Position numbers and translations under genes: made by a program. The notes beneath the pieces are model-generated. The model worked only from the letters and a program-made list of their open reading frames with translations, searched no databases and had not been told where the DNA came from. From assembly GCF_000282895.1 (NCBI RefSeq), contig NZ_ALBQ01000011.1, forward strand, positions 186,001 through 250,000: a stretch of 64,000 nt of DNA, read 5' to 3'. Within the stretch, counting starts at the first letter, position 1, and the number at the start of each line of letters is the position of its first letter. The stretch comes from Sphingomonas sp. ATCC 31555 (GTDB lineage: Bacteria; Pseudomonadota; Alphaproteobacteria; Sphingomonadales; Sphingomonadaceae). Below, piece by piece: positions 18,488 through 27,845 of this stretch.

Positions 18488-19225
18488 TTATTCTTGTGGT
18501 TCGCAGGCGGCCACGGCGGCGAGTACCGGCTCTGCCCATTCGCGCCGGCAGATCAGCAAATCCGGAATACTGGTGCTGGCTTGGTTGTAGATGATCGGCG
18601 AACCATCAATCCGCGAGGCGTGCAGACCTGCTGCCAACGCGACCGCCACAGGCGCGCAATTGTCCCATTGATGCTGGCCGCCGGAGTGAAGATAGATCTC
18701 GGCTTCCCCGCGCACGATCGCCATCGCCTTGGCACCCGCCGACCCCATGCCGACATTGACGGCGCCGATCGACTGCCCCACCTCAGCACAGAGCTGGCTG
18801 GCACGTGTGCGGCTCACCAGCATGCGAGGGGGCTGTTGCGCCGGCGCGAGTGGAGGCGGCATGTCGCTTGCCAGTGTTACGCCCAAGCGGGGCAGCGCGA
18901 CGGCGCCCACCGTCGGCTCGCCATCGACCGCCAGCGCGATGTGTACCGCCCAGTCCTCGCGCCGTTCGGCGAATTCGCGGGTGCCATCGAGGGGATCCAC
19001 GATCCAGACCCGCGCCTGTGCCAAGCGCGACAGATCGTCCGCCGATTCTTCCGACAGGATCGTGTCGTAGGGCCGCGCGGCGCGCAGGCGATCGAGGATC
19101 AACTGATTGGCTTCGCGATCTCCGCGGGCGCCCCCGGCGCAATCTGATTGAATGCGGAGCAGTAGCTCTCCGGCTTCCGTGGCGATGGCGTGAGCCAGCT
19201 CGGCGTCGGTCAGTTCGGTGATCAT
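18488..19225 (-). CDS. cysQ: 3'(2'),5'-bisphosphate nucleotidase CysQ (inositol monophosphatase family)
   Basis: Removes the 3'-phosphate from PAP/PAPS produced during sulfate assimilation, so it recycles or limits the product of the neighbouring genes. The metal-binding motif [12 protein letters not shown] and the C-terminal [14 protein letters not shown], together with SEES, are the IMPase/CysQ signature. Length 245 residues. The ATG overlaps the cysNC stop (ATGA), so it is the third gene of a cysD-cysNC-cysQ operon; that context supports CysQ rather than inositol or fructose bisphosphatase. Confidence 0.9.
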   Translation of the reverse strand: MITELTDAELAHAIATEAGELLLRIQSDCAGGARGDREANQLILDRLRAARPYDTILSEESADDLSRLAQARVWIVDPLDGTREFAERREDWAVHIALAVDGEPTVGAVALPRLGVTLASDMPPPLAPAQQPPRMLVSRTRASQLCAEVGQSIGAVNVGMGSAGAKAMAIVRGEAEIYLHSGGQHQWDNCAPVAVALAAGLHASRIDGSPIIYNQASTSIPDLLICRREWAEPVLAAVAACEPQE

Positions 19226-21135
19226 AGCGCGGGTGCCCAGACGCCCATGATGGCCTCGACAATCTGTTCGGCTGCCTCTTCGGGGGTGGTGCGGGTTGTG
19301 TCGATCCGGATTTCCGGAGCCTCCGGCGCCTCATAGGGACTCGATATGCCCGTGAAATTGGCGATCTCGCCGGCACGGGCCTTCTTGTAGAGTCCCTTCA
19401 CGTCGCGACGTTCGGCGTCTTCGATCGGCGTATCAACGAAGATCTCGAAGAATTCACCCTCCGGCATCATCGATCGCACCATCGCTCTTTCGGCGCGGAA
19501 CGGAGAGATGAAAGCGGTGAGCACGATCAGGCCGGCATCCGTCATCAATTTGGCAACCTCGCCGATGCGGCGGATGTTTTCCACGCGATCCTGATCGGTG
19601 AAGCCCAGATCGCGGTTCAGCCCGTGGCGCACATTGTCGCCATCGAGCAAGAAACTGTGCTTGCCGAGCGCATAAAGCTTCTTTTCCACAAGGTTGGCGA
19701 TGGTTGACTTGCCCGATCCGGACAGGCCGGTGAACCAAAGCATACGCGGCTGCTGCCCCTTTTGGTGCGCGTGCGCCTCGCGGGTGATTTCCACCGCCTG
19801 CCAGTGCACGTTCTGGGCACGACGCAGCGCAAAATCGAGCATGCCGGCGCCGACGGTGGCGTTGGTCAGCTTGTCGATCAGGATGAAGCCGCCGAGATCG
19901 TGACTTTCGGCGTATGGCTCGAACACGATCGGCCGGTCGGTCGCAATTTCCGCGATACCGATGTCATTGAGCGCCAGCGTTTTTACGGCGCCGCGAGCCA
20001 TGGTGTTAACATCGATCGCATATTCTGGCGCGCGGACTACGGCGCTAACGGTTTTCGTGCCGAGCTTCAGCCAATAGGCGCGGCCGGGGAGCAGCTCTGC
20101 CTGGTCCATCCAGACAAGGGTGGCTTTGAACTGGTCCGCCGCCTGGGGCGGGGCGTCGGCTGCAGCGATCACGTCGCCCCGCGAGCAATCAACTTCATCG
20201 GCAAGCGTCAGGGTTATCGATTCCCCCGCCACCGCGATATCCTTATCGCCGCCCATCGCAACGATGCGGACGACGGTGCTGGTGCGTCCTGAAGGGAGGA
20301 TGCGCACCGCATCGCCTGGCCGGATGGTGCCGCTGGCGATCGGGCCCGCAAAGCCGCGAAAGTCGAGATTGGGGCGGTTGACCCACTGCACCGGCATTCG
20401 GAACGGCTTCACGCGATTCGTGTCGGCGTCGACTTCGACCGCTTCGAGATGCTCCAGCAACACTGGGCCGCTGAACCAGGGCATCGCGTCGCTGCGCGTG
20501 GTGACATTGTCGCCTTGGAATCCCGAAATGGGGATGGGTGTGACATCCTGGATGCCTATAGAACGCGCAAATGCGGTATAGTCCTCAACGATCTCGTCGA
20601 AGATGGCCTGATCATAGCCGACCAAGTCCATCTTGTTTACCGCTAGCACCAGATTGCGGATGCCGAGCAGGTGCGCGAGAAAGCTGTGCCGCTTGGTCTG
20701 GGTAAGCACGCCTTTGCGCGCGTCGATCAGAATAATGGCGAGATCGGCGGTAGAGGCGCCGGTGACCATGTTGCGGGTATACTGCTCGTGGCCGGGGGTA
20801 TCGGCAACGATAAACTTGCGCTTCTCGGTGGCGAAGAAGCGATAGGCGACGTCGATCGTGATGCCCTGTTCGCGCTCGGCGGCGAGGCCGTCGACCAGCA
20901 GCGCGAAGTCGATCGCCTGACCCTGGGTGCCAACGCGCTTGGAATCATTCTCCAGTGCGGAAAGCTGGTCCTCGAAGATCTGCTTCGAATCGTAGAGCAG
21001 CCGGCCGATCAGCGTCGACTTGCCGTCGTCCACCGATCCGCAGGTGATGAAACGTAGCAGCGACTTGTGCTGGTGCAGTTCGAGATAGGCCGAGATGTCG
21101 GCAGCGATCAGCGCATCGGGGCGATAGGCGGTCAT
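19222..21135 (-). CDS. cysNC: Bifunctional sulfate adenylyltransferase subunit 1 / adenylylsulfate kinase
   Basis: The GTPase part stimulates ATP sulfurylase (CysD) to form APS; the fused C-terminal kinase phosphorylates APS to PAPS. GTPase motifs: GSVDDGKST near residue 33, [12 protein letters not shown] and NKMDL. The kinase P-loop GLSGSGKST lies at about residue 465, and the APS-kinase region with [16 protein letters not shown] follows. At 637 residues both domains are complete. Start overlaps the cysD stop by one nucleotide (TGATG), and the stop overlaps cysQ by ATGA. Confidence 0.95.
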   Translation of the reverse strand: MTAYRPDALIAADISAYLELHQHKSLLRFITCGSVDDGKSTLIGRLLYDSKQIFEDQLSALENDSKRVGTQGQAIDFALLVDGLAAEREQGITIDVAYRFFATEKRKFIVADTPGHEQYTRNMVTGASTADLAIILIDARKGVLTQTKRHSFLAHLLGIRNLVLAVNKMDLVGYDQAIFDEIVEDYTAFARSIGIQDVTPIPISGFQGDNVTTRSDAMPWFSGPVLLEHLEAVEVDADTNRVKPFRMPVQWVNRPNLDFRGFAGPIASGTIRPGDAVRILPSGRTSTVVRIVAMGGDKDIAVAGESITLTLADEVDCSRGDVIAAADAPPQAADQFKATLVWMDQAELLPGRAYWLKLGTKTVSAVVRAPEYAIDVNTMARGAVKTLALNDIGIAEIATDRPIVFEPYAESHDLGGFILIDKLTNATVGAGMLDFALRRAQNVHWQAVEITREAHAHQKGQQPRMLWFTGLSGSGKSTIANLVEKKLYALGKHSFLLDGDNVRHGLNRDLGFTDQDRVENIRRIGEVAKLMTDAGLIVLTAFISPFRAERAMVRSMMPEGEFFEIFVDTPIEDAERRDVKGLYKKARAGEIANFTGISSPYEAPEAPEIRIDTTRTTPEEAAEQIVEAIMGVWAPAL

Positions 21136-22073
21136 CAGAAATACCCCTCCTGCTTTTTCTTCTCCATGCTGGCGGCCTGATCATGGTCAATCGCCCGGCC
21201 CTGGCGCTCGCTGGTGGTGGTGAGCAGCATTTCCTGGATCACCGTTTCCAGCGTGTCGGCCGTGCTCTCCACCGCGCCGGTCAGCGGATAGCAGCCGAGG
21301 GTGCGGAAGCGGATCGAGCGTTCGACCGGTACTTCGCCGGGGTTGAGCCGGAAGCGTTCGTCATCGACCATCAGCAGCATGCCGTCGCGCTCCACCGTCG
21401 GGCGCGGCGCGGCGAAATAGAGCGGCACGATCTCGATGCCTTCCGCCAGGATGTACTGCCAGATGTCGAGCTCGGTCCAGTTGGAGAGCGGGAACACGCG
21501 GATGCTCTCGCCCTTGGCCTTGCGGGCATTGTACAGCCGCCACAGCTCGGGGCGCTGGTTCTTGGGGTCCCAGCGGTGCGAGGCAGTGCGGAAGCTGAAA
21601 ATGCGCTCCTTGGCGCGGCTCTTCTCTTCGTCCCGCCGTGCGCCGCCGAAGGCTGCGTCGAAACCGTATTTGTCGAGCGCCTGCTTCAGCCCCTCGGTCT
21701 TCCACAGATCGGTGTGGAGGCCGCCATGGTCGAATGGGTTGATCCCGCGTGCCTTTGCCTCGGGGTTCTGGTGGACGAGCAGTTCCATGCCCGCTGCGGC
21801 TGCAGAGCGCTCACGCAGCGCGTACATCGCCTTAAATTTCCATGTCGTGTCGACATGAAGGAGCGGGAAGGGCGGGGGCGCAGGATAAAACGCCTTGCGG
21901 GCGAGGTGCAGCATCACCGCGCTGTCCTTGCCGATCGAATAGAGCATCACCGGCCGCTCGGCCTCGGCAACGACTTCGCGTAGGATGTGGATGCTCTCGG
22001 CCTCGAGCCGCTGGAGATGGGTCAGCGGAGAGGGGGATGCGGTGGCGGAATCCATGGTGCTCGTTTGCAGCAT
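21135..22073 (-). CDS. cysD: Sulfate adenylyltransferase subunit 2
   Basis: Catalytic half of ATP sulfurylase, first step of sulfate activation. The PP-loop-like motif [14 protein letters not shown] and the conserved [16 protein letters not shown] loop are intact, and [12 protein letters not shown] is close to the C-terminus. The far ATG at 22073 gives 312 residues; an internal ATG 18 nt later is equally possible because neither has a strong ribosome site. It heads the operon cysD-cysNC-cysQ. The 100 bp upstream holds its promoter region and the end of ugd. Confidence 0.94.
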   Translation of the reverse strand: MLQTSTMDSATASPSPLTHLQRLEAESIHILREVVAEAERPVMLYSIGKDSAVMLHLARKAFYPAPPPFPLLHVDTTWKFKAMYALRERSAAAAGMELLVHQNPEAKARGINPFDHGGLHTDLWKTEGLKQALDKYGFDAAFGGARRDEEKSRAKERIFSFRTASHRWDPKNQRPELWRLYNARKAKGESIRVFPLSNWTELDIWQYILAEGIEIVPLYFAAPRPTVERDGMLLMVDDERFRLNPGEVPVERSIRFRTLGCYPLTGAVESTADTLETVIQEMLLTTTSERQGRAIDHDQAASMEKKKQEGYF

Positions 22074-22134
22074 GGTAGGGCATGTAAAAAGGCCGGCGCG
22101 CGCGTGCGATCTAGTTATTGTTTAGTCCGGCATA

Positions 22135-22166
22135 CCCGCCCCCGCCGTTCGATCGGCAGGGGCGGG
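22135..22166. terminator. GC-rich hairpin between ugd and cysD
   Basis: CCCGCCCC at 22135-22142 pairs with GGGGCGGG at 22159-22166, with a few more pairs inside. It sits directly after the ugd stop and upstream of cysD on the same strand. There is no clear U-tract, so it is only a possible terminator for ugd. Confidence 0.35.
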
Positions 22167-22174
22167 AAAACGGA

Positions 22175-23491
22175 TCAGTCGCGGCTCGGCTTGCCGACGC
22201 CGGTGTATTGCAGGCCGGCGCGCTCGAGTTCGGCCGGCGGATAGATGTTGCGCAGATCGACAAGGACCGGCGACTTCAGGCTATTCTTGATGCGGGAGAG
22301 GTCGAGTGCGCGAAACGCATCCCACTCGGTCACAATCACAAGTGCGTCGGAACCATCAGCGGCCGCATAGGGGTTCTCGACGAACTCGACGTCCGTGAGC
22401 ATCTTGCTCGCCTGCTCGACGCCTTCCGGATCATAGGCCTTCACCGTCGCGCCGGCATCTTGCAGCGCGGCGATGATCGAGAGGCTCGGCGCGTCGCGCA
22501 TGTCGTCGGTGTTCGGCTTGAAGGTCAGGCCGAGGATGCCGACGGTCTTGCCGCGCACGTCGCCGCCCATCGCCTTGATGACCTTGCGGCCCATCGCGCG
22601 CTTGCGGGCATCGTTCACCTGCACGGTGGCTTCCACGATGCGCAGCGGCGTCTCGTTGTCGGCCGCGGTCTTCATCAGCGCCAACGTGTCCTTGGGGAAG
22701 CACGAACCGCCATAGCCGGGACCTGCATGGAGGAACTTGCCACCGATGCGGTTGTCCATGCCGATGCCGCGGGACACTTCCTGCACGTCCGCGCCCACTT
22801 GTTCACACAGGTCCGCGATCTCGTTGATGAAGGTGATCTTAACCGCGAGGAAGGCGTTGGCGGCGTACTTGATCAGTTCGGACGTGCGGCGGCCGGTGAA
22901 CAGCACCGGCGCCGACTGGTTGAGCGACAGCGGGCGATAGATTTCGCGCATGATCTGGCGGGCAAATTCGTCATCGGTGCCGACGACGACGCGATCGGGG
23001 CGCTTGAAGTCCTCGATTGCCGCGCCCTCACGCAGGAATTCAGGATTTGATACGACCTTGGCGCCGCTGTCCGGGGCAACCTCCGCGATGATCCGCTCGA
23101 CCTCGTCGCCGGTGCCGACCGGCACGGTGGACTTGGTGACGATCACGCTGGGCTTGGTAAGATTTTCGGCAATCTCACGCGCTGCGGCGAACACGTAGGA
23201 GAGATCGGCATGGCCGTCGCCGCGGCGGCTGGGCGTGCCAACCGCGATGAACACCGCATCGGCATCCTTCACGCCCTCGGCAAGATCAGTGGTGAACGAG
23301 AGACGGCCGGCCTTCACGTTGCTAGCCACCAGCGCATCAAGGCCCGGCTCGTAGATGGGCATCACATTCTGGTGAAGCAGCTCGATCTTGCGTGCGTCCT
23401 TATCGACGCAAACAACTTCGTGGCCGAAGTCCGAAAAGCAGGCTCCTGAAACCAGGCCTACATAGCCCGTGCCAATCATCGCAATGCGCAC
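22175..23491 (-). CDS. ugd: UDP-glucose 6-dehydrogenase
   Basis: Oxidises UDP-glucose to UDP-glucuronate with two NAD+, feeding uronic-acid-containing exopolysaccharide or lipid. The N-terminal Rossmann motif is MIGTGYVGLVSG; the catalytic cysteine is in GGSCFPKDTLAL; the C-terminal domain has LGLTFKPNTDDMRDAPS. GTG 23491 with AGGGGAT upstream gives 438 residues, the family norm; the frame continues upstream without support. Together with galU (37.5 kb) and the UDP-glucuronate epimerase-like gene (38.4 kb) it forms a dispersed UDP-glucuronate/galacturonate route. Confidence 0.95.
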   Translation of the reverse strand: MRIAMIGTGYVGLVSGACFSDFGHEVVCVDKDARKIELLHQNVMPIYEPGLDALVASNVKAGRLSFTTDLAEGVKDADAVFIAVGTPSRRGDGHADLSYVFAAAREIAENLTKPSVIVTKSTVPVGTGDEVERIIAEVAPDSGAKVVSNPEFLREGAAIEDFKRPDRVVVGTDDEFARQIMREIYRPLSLNQSAPVLFTGRRTSELIKYAANAFLAVKITFINEIADLCEQVGADVQEVSRGIGMDNRIGGKFLHAGPGYGGSCFPKDTLALMKTAADNETPLRIVEATVQVNDARKRAMGRKVIKAMGGDVRGKTVGILGLTFKPNTDDMRDAPSLSIIAALQDAGATVKAYDPEGVEQASKMLTDVEFVENPYAAADGSDALVIVTEWDAFRALDLSRIKNSLKSPVLVDLRNIYPPAELERAGLQYTGVGKPSRD

Positions 23492-23608
23492 GATTATCCC
23501 CTGTGGCTCGATTGCTGTTTCCAGCGGGTAGCCAGCGCTCTTAGCGCAACTTGGGCGGACGGCAAGCCATTGCAGTGCAGCAAAGGCGTTCGTGACGGCA
23601 CCTGCGAA

Positions 23609-23637
23609 ATAAAAAAGGCCTGCGAAACGCAGACCTT
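23609..23637 (-). terminator. Rho-independent terminator of the 20-codon gene
   Basis: On the minus strand AAGGTCTGCG, a TTT loop and CGCAGGCCTT form a 10-bp stem followed directly by a run of T (23616-23609 region). It is oriented to end a leftward transcript from the small gene at 23694-23756 and separates it from ugd. A second hairpin (CAGGCCGG...CCGGCCTG) lies between the stop codon and this stem. Confidence 0.85.
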
Positions 23638-23693
23638 GATCACCTGAGCATGTGCCAGGCCGGCGGACGCTCCACCGGCCTGACGAAGCGCCT

Positions 23694-23756
23694 TTAGACC
23701 GGGCGGATCTCGGTGCCCATTGCGCCATCTTTGAAGAAGAGGGTGATGAAGGTCAT
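23694..23756 (-). CDS. Putative 20-residue peptide gene with its own promoter-like site and terminator
   Basis: A 21-codon frame, start ATG 23756, stop TAA 23694, encoding a peptide that begins MTFITLFFKDGAMG and ends TEIRPV. It is preceded by a good ribosome site (GGGAG, 23769-23765, 8-9 nt from ATG) and followed by a strong intrinsic terminator, so it looks like a free-standing transcription unit rather than noise. The N-terminal half is hydrophobic/aromatic and the C-terminal half is charged. I do not recognise the peptide. It could be a short membrane-active or signalling peptide, a precursor peptide, or the translated part of a regulatory RNA. Confidence 0.5.
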   Translation of the reverse strand: MTFITLFFKDGAMGTEIRPV

Positions 23757-23797
23757 TTTATGTTCTCCCATTTCTGCGCTGTTACGCGCAAGTCATT

Positions 23798-23826
23798 TCG
23801 TTAACGAAAAATTTACGATTCTTCAA
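23798..23826 (-). promoter_or_regulatory. Putative promoter of the 20-codon gene with a palindrome over the -10
   Basis: On the minus strand TTGAAG (23826-23821) and TAACGA (23803-23798) are spaced by 17 bp, giving a start near 23791, about 35 nt before the ATG. The perfect 14-bp palindrome TTTCGTTAACGAAA (23796-23809) covers the -10. The same stretch reads TAAA-N7-TTAA, one mismatch from the CtrA consensus TTAA-N7-TTAA. Confidence 0.4.
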
Positions 23827-24066
23827 TCCGGGAATCTGCGGAGCCCGAAAATGCGGGATCTGGTGCAGGCCCCTGTTTACCAAGTGTTGACATCGGCGGA
23901 CTACGCAGGTTGTGCGACGGAGGGGATTCGATCCGGCAAGGCGCGTATGCGGCGGAAATTTCGCCAAAAACGCCTCGCAGGTCGAATTTTCGACTCGGGC
24001 CAGTGGCGCTTCTGCACGTGCTGGACTATTCCTTCCAAAGCCGGAGCAAGGGGCGGGAGAGCGTCG

Positions 24067-25314
24067 GTGCAACATGGGTGGATCGTCTCAATCTTGTGCC
24101 AAGTGCCCAACTTTGAGACAGCGCGCCGAAATTTAGGACGCGAGCGCCTCGAAGGGGTGATCGACGTTGTGGTGGATATGGTGACTGCGGCTCCCCTGGA
24201 GCTTGCAGTCGTTTCGCGTGGCCGCGACCTTATCGAGTTTGACTGCCGGTGCGGCGACTTCGGAGCTGCCGCCGATATGCTTCATGCGCTTCGCGGCCTT
24301 GTCGCTGCCGCGGAAGCGTCGTTGAATCTCCCATCTCCCATTGAGTTTCAATTCGGCATGGCGGCGGGACCGGAAGGCGACTGTGACCCGCTTCAGCTTG
24401 TAGAGGCGGCAGAGGCCGCAATCCTGCGAGCAGCGGACGAAGGCGGGCTTGTAGCCCTGGATCTGTCCCGTGACGACCAAGTGGTGGATCGTCTGATGCT
24501 GATGCACGATCTGCCACGCGCGATTAGCGCCGGCGAGATGACGTTGCATTATCAGCCGAAAGTGAGCGTCCGGCGCCAGCAGGTGACGAGCGTGGAAGCA
24601 CTGATCCGCTGGGACCACCCCAGCCGCGGGCTGATATTCCCCGGCGATTTCATCGGCGCGGCCGAGCAATCCGGACAGATTGCGCCGTTGACGCTTTGGA
24701 CGTTACGTCAAGGGATCGCCGACCAGCAGGTAATGGCGGCCGCCGGTCATGATCTTCCGTTGTTCCTCAACATTTCCGGCATGCTGCTAGCGGATGCGGA
24801 GTTCGTGCACGAGGCGTGTAAGATCATCACCGCGCACCCCGAGGTAAGCCTTGGCTTCGAAATCACCGAGACCGCGGTAATCCGCGATCCCGAGTCCGCG
24901 ATCCGGCACCTGCAGCAATTTGCCGATCACGGCATTGTCCTCGCCATCGACGATTATGGTGCAGGCCTCTCTTCGCTGGCCTATCTAAAGCAGCTTCCCG
25001 CGAAGGAGCTGAAGATCGACAAGATGTTCGTAACCCAGCTCACCTCCAGCCATCGGGATCCATTGATCGTGCGATCGACCATTGATCTCGCACATGCGCT
25101 GGAGATGGAAGTCACGGCAGAAGGGGTGGAGACGCCGGCGGCGCTGGCGTTGTTAAGCGTCATGGGCTGTGATCTTGTACAAGGCTATTTGATATCGCGC
25201 CCGTTGCCCCTTCCTGCACTGATGACCTATCTCGGCGAACAGGACCGTCTGGCGGAGACTTTGTCAAACAAGCCTATGTTCCTGCGTTCCGAAAGCTTCT
25301 GGAAACGAGCGTGA
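24067..25314 (+). CDS. EAL-domain cyclic-di-GMP phosphodiesterase with degenerate N-terminal domain
   Basis: Predicted to hydrolyse c-di-GMP. The EAL domain has VEALIRWD (E177 from the chosen start), LNISG, EITET, AIDDYGAG, ELKIDK, TAEGVET and QGYLISRP, so all metal and catalytic positions look intact. The first 150 residues resemble a shrunken GGDEF-like domain without the GGDEF motif. I chose GTG 24067 because GGGAGA lies 6-7 nt before it (415 residues). The frame is open back to 23713, but that part overlaps the small minus-strand gene and its promoter and has no ribosome site. The stop overlaps the kinase start (GTGA). Confidence 0.85.
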   Translation: MQHGWIVSILCQVPNFETARRNLGRERLEGVIDVVVDMVTAAPLELAVVSRGRDLIEFDCRCGDFGAAADMLHALRGLVAAAEASLNLPSPIEFQFGMAAGPEGDCDPLQLVEAAEAAILRAADEGGLVALDLSRDDQVVDRLMLMHDLPRAISAGEMTLHYQPKVSVRRQQVTSVEALIRWDHPSRGLIFPGDFIGAAEQSGQIAPLTLWTLRQGIADQQVMAAAGHDLPLFLNISGMLLADAEFVHEACKIITAHPEVSLGFEITETAVIRDPESAIRHLQQFADHGIVLAIDDYGAGLSSLAYLKQLPAKELKIDKMFVTQLTSSHRDPLIVRSTIDLAHALEMEVTAEGVETPAALALLSVMGCDLVQGYLISRPLPLPALMTYLGEQDRLAETLSNKPMFLRSESFWKRA

Positions 25315-27776
25315 CCCGCAACTTACTCTCCCGGGTACGTCTGCTGTTTATAAGCCTTGTTCTCCTATTGCTGTCGTTTCCTTGTCTGAGTGCAGACTTA
25401 TCCATTCCTAAAGCCATCGCCCCGAAGCTGGCCGAGGCCAAGCTTCATCTCGTCGAACAGCCGCTTGCTGCCATCCCTCTCGCAAGCGAAATTGAGCGAT
25501 TTAGCGGCGGTGTAACAGATCCGGCGCAACGAGCCATATTGAGGGGCACGGCAGATTGGTTGCGCGCAGAAGTCGCGCTCCGTACTAGCCGCCTTGATCA
25601 GGCCAACTATTTTCTAAAGCGAGGGCAGCAATCTATCGCCCTTCTACGAGAGCCAAGCAAGTTGCGTGGAGACCTGTTGATGTCTCGAGGAACTTTGTTC
25701 CTCATGCAAGACAGAGCTGCAGACGCACTTAGTTCGTTTCAGCAGGCATACCGCGTGTTCGAGAAACTTCGCGAACCGCGCAGTCAGTCTATTGCTCTGC
25801 AGAATATCGGGGCTCTTTATACTTCGGCGCATGACGGAAATCGAGCTGAAAGATATTACAAGCAGGCGGCTTTGACGTTTAGTAAAGATACCTTGTTGTC
25901 ACTGTCTTTGCACAATAGTCGAGGAAACATTCTGCTTGATCTCAGGCGGTATCCTGAGGCGGAGGCTGAGTACAAGGCGGCGGCAGGGCTTGCCAAGGAC
26001 TTGAAAAAACCGATTTTGGAAGCAAGAATATTAGATAATCTCGCGCGCAATCAAATAGAGGCGAATTCTCTGCTAGCTGCTCGTGAGACGCTAAAGCGAG
26101 CGTTCACGCTTATCAACGGTGAAGATTCGATTGGACTGACACGGCTATTGAATGCGACGGCAGCAAAGCTTGCACAGAAGCAAGGTGATTTACACGGTGC
26201 TGCAGAGCTTATCGGCAACGCATTCAAGGGTGTAGACCTCGAGCGGACCACGCCTGATTACCGAACTCCGCACCTATTTGCGTACAGCATCTATCGGCAA
26301 CTCGGCGACGATCGCCGCGCGTTGGTGCACCTCGAAGCGTTGAAGCGGCTGAGCGATGAGGCGTCGAAGGTCGCCACCACCAATAGCGCGGCACTGATGG
26401 CCGCGCGGTTTGACTATGCCAATCAGGAACTCACCATCCAGCGGCTGCAGACCGAACAATTGCGCAAGGCGGCCGAGGTGCAGCGCACGCTTTTTCTGCT
26501 GATCGGTGGCGCTACCATGATCGTGCTCGCGCTGCTCACGCTTGGCCTCGTCACGGTTCGGCGCAGCCGGAACGAAGTGCAGGCGGCCAATGCCGTGCTG
26601 GCCGGCACCAATGCGGCGCTGGAGAAGGCGCTGCGCGCGAAAACCGAGTTCCTGGCGACGACCAGCCATGAGATTCGCACTCCGCTGAACGGCATTCTCG
26701 GGATGACGCAGGTGATGTTGGTCGATACCGCGCTGGGCGAGGCTGCGCGTGAGCGCATCCAAGTGGTGCATGGCGCGGGGCTGACAATGCGCGCGCTGGT
26801 CGACGACATTCTCGATGTGGCGAAAATGGAAACCGGCAACCTGACGGTCGACCCGGTGCCGATGCAGTTCCGCACGCTTGCGGCCGAGGTGGCGCAACTC
26901 TGGGCCGAACAAGCCCGGGCTAAGGGTCTTGCCTTCACCCTCGATATCGACGGGGCTCCGGACTGGATTGTCAGCGATCCCGGCCGGTTGCGTCAGGTGA
27001 TCTTCAACCTGCTTTCCAACGCGATAAAGTTCACAGCGTCCGGCGGAATCGCGCTGCGGGCCCTCGCCACAGCGCCGACAGGGGAGTCTTCCCGCTTGCA
27101 GATTTCGGTGCGCGATACGGGCATCGGCATTCCGCCGGAAAAGCTTGAGGAGATTTTCGAATCATTCCGTCAGGCCGATTCCACCACCACCCGTGAATAT
27201 GGCGGCACCGGGCTAGGGCTGACGATCTGCCGGAACCTCGCCAGAGCTCTGGGTGGGGACATCCAAGTGGCAAGCCAGCCGGGCGAGGGATCAATCTTCA
27301 CGCTGGACCTCCCGCTGGTGCGTGCGGAAGCGCCCGGGCAGGCACCGGCGCAGGCACTCGATTCTGCACAGATGTTGATCGTCGAACGCAACCCGATCGT
27401 GCGCGCGATGCTGCGTCGGCTTTTTGAAGCGCGGGTAGAGATTGTGCATGCCGTAGGCTCGGGCGAAGAAGCGCTCGCAATTGCGAGTGCAACGCCCGGG
27501 CTTACGGCGATCGTCATGGATGATGCGGCACTGATAGATGCAGATAAGATAAAGGAAACATTGGAGAAACTGAGAAGTTGTTTGGCGTCGGCGGAAATCA
27601 CGCTGCTGGTTGGTGCCGCGGATGACGACAAGAAAGCACAGTTTATGGACGCGGGCGCAACGCAGGTGGTAGAAAAGCCGATAGCGGGGGAAAGATTGGT
27701 TGCGGTAGCCGTACCTGCGGCTTTGCGCATACCAGATGGTTTGGGGAAAGACCCGCTTGTTTCCCAAGCGGCCTAG
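25311..27776 (+). CDS. Hybrid sensor histidine kinase with TPR sensory region and C-terminal receiver
   Basis: Membrane-bound phosphorelay kinase. Order: signal peptide (1 to about 28), TPR-like helical repeats (about 60-370), transmembrane helix (about 393-415), coiled linker, HisKA with TSHEIRTPLNG (H453), HATPase with NLLSNAIKF, DTGIGIP and GTGLGLTI, then a receiver (about 675-800) with conserved Lys in VEKPI. The receiver's aspartate pocket reads AIVMDDAAL, so it may be weak or degenerate. GTG start overlaps the EAL gene by 4 nt. The TPR part (to about 26270) is visibly less GC-rich than the kinase part. It resembles periplasmic-TPR kinases, so the input would be a periplasmic ligand or partner. 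Confidence 0.9.
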   Translation: MTRNLLSRVRLLFISLVLLLLSFPCLSADLSIPKAIAPKLAEAKLHLVEQPLAAIPLASEIERFSGGVTDPAQRAILRGTADWLRAEVALRTSRLDQANYFLKRGQQSIALLREPSKLRGDLLMSRGTLFLMQDRAADALSSFQQAYRVFEKLREPRSQSIALQNIGALYTSAHDGNRAERYYKQAALTFSKDTLLSLSLHNSRGNILLDLRRYPEAEAEYKAAAGLAKDLKKPILEARILDNLARNQIEANSLLAARETLKRAFTLINGEDSIGLTRLLNATAAKLAQKQGDLHGAAELIGNAFKGVDLERTTPDYRTPHLFAYSIYRQLGDDRRALVHLEALKRLSDEASKVATTNSAALMAARFDYANQELTIQRLQTEQLRKAAEVQRTLFLLIGGATMIVLALLTLGLVTVRRSRNEVQAANAVLAGTNAALEKALRAKTEFLATTSHEIRTPLNGILGMTQVMLVDTALGEAARERIQVVHGAGLTMRALVDDILDVAKMETGNLTVDPVPMQFRTLAAEVAQLWAEQARAKGLAFTLDIDGAPDWIVSDPGRLRQVIFNLLSNAIKFTASGGIALRALATAPTGESSRLQISVRDTGIGIPPEKLEEIFESFRQADSTTTREYGGTGLGLTICRNLARALGGDIQVASQPGEGSIFTLDLPLVRAEAPGQAPAQALDSAQMLIVERNPIVRAMLRRLFEARVEIVHAVGSGEEALAIASATPGLTAIVMDDAALIDADKIKETLEKLRSCLASAEITLLVGAADDDKKAQFMDAGATQVVEKPIAGERLVAVAVPAALRIPDGLGKDPLVSQAA

Positions 27777-27845
27777 GGCGATAATACACCACGAAATGAG
27801 ATATTCGGTCGCAACACGCGTGGACACCGGGATGGGCAAGGCCCG

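Noticed and set aside
23694..23756. The 20-codon peptide as a PqqA (pyrroloquinoline quinone precursor)
   Set aside because: It is the right length and has a G-x-E element, but it lacks the essential Tyr of the PqqA E-x3-Y motif and no pqqB-E genes are nearby.
23713..24066. N-terminal extension of the EAL protein
   Set aside because: The frame is open upstream of 24067, but this part overlaps the small opposite-strand gene, has no ribosome site, and its composition (many Arg, Trp, Cys) is not protein-like. A GTG with a good ribosome site at 24067 is preferred.
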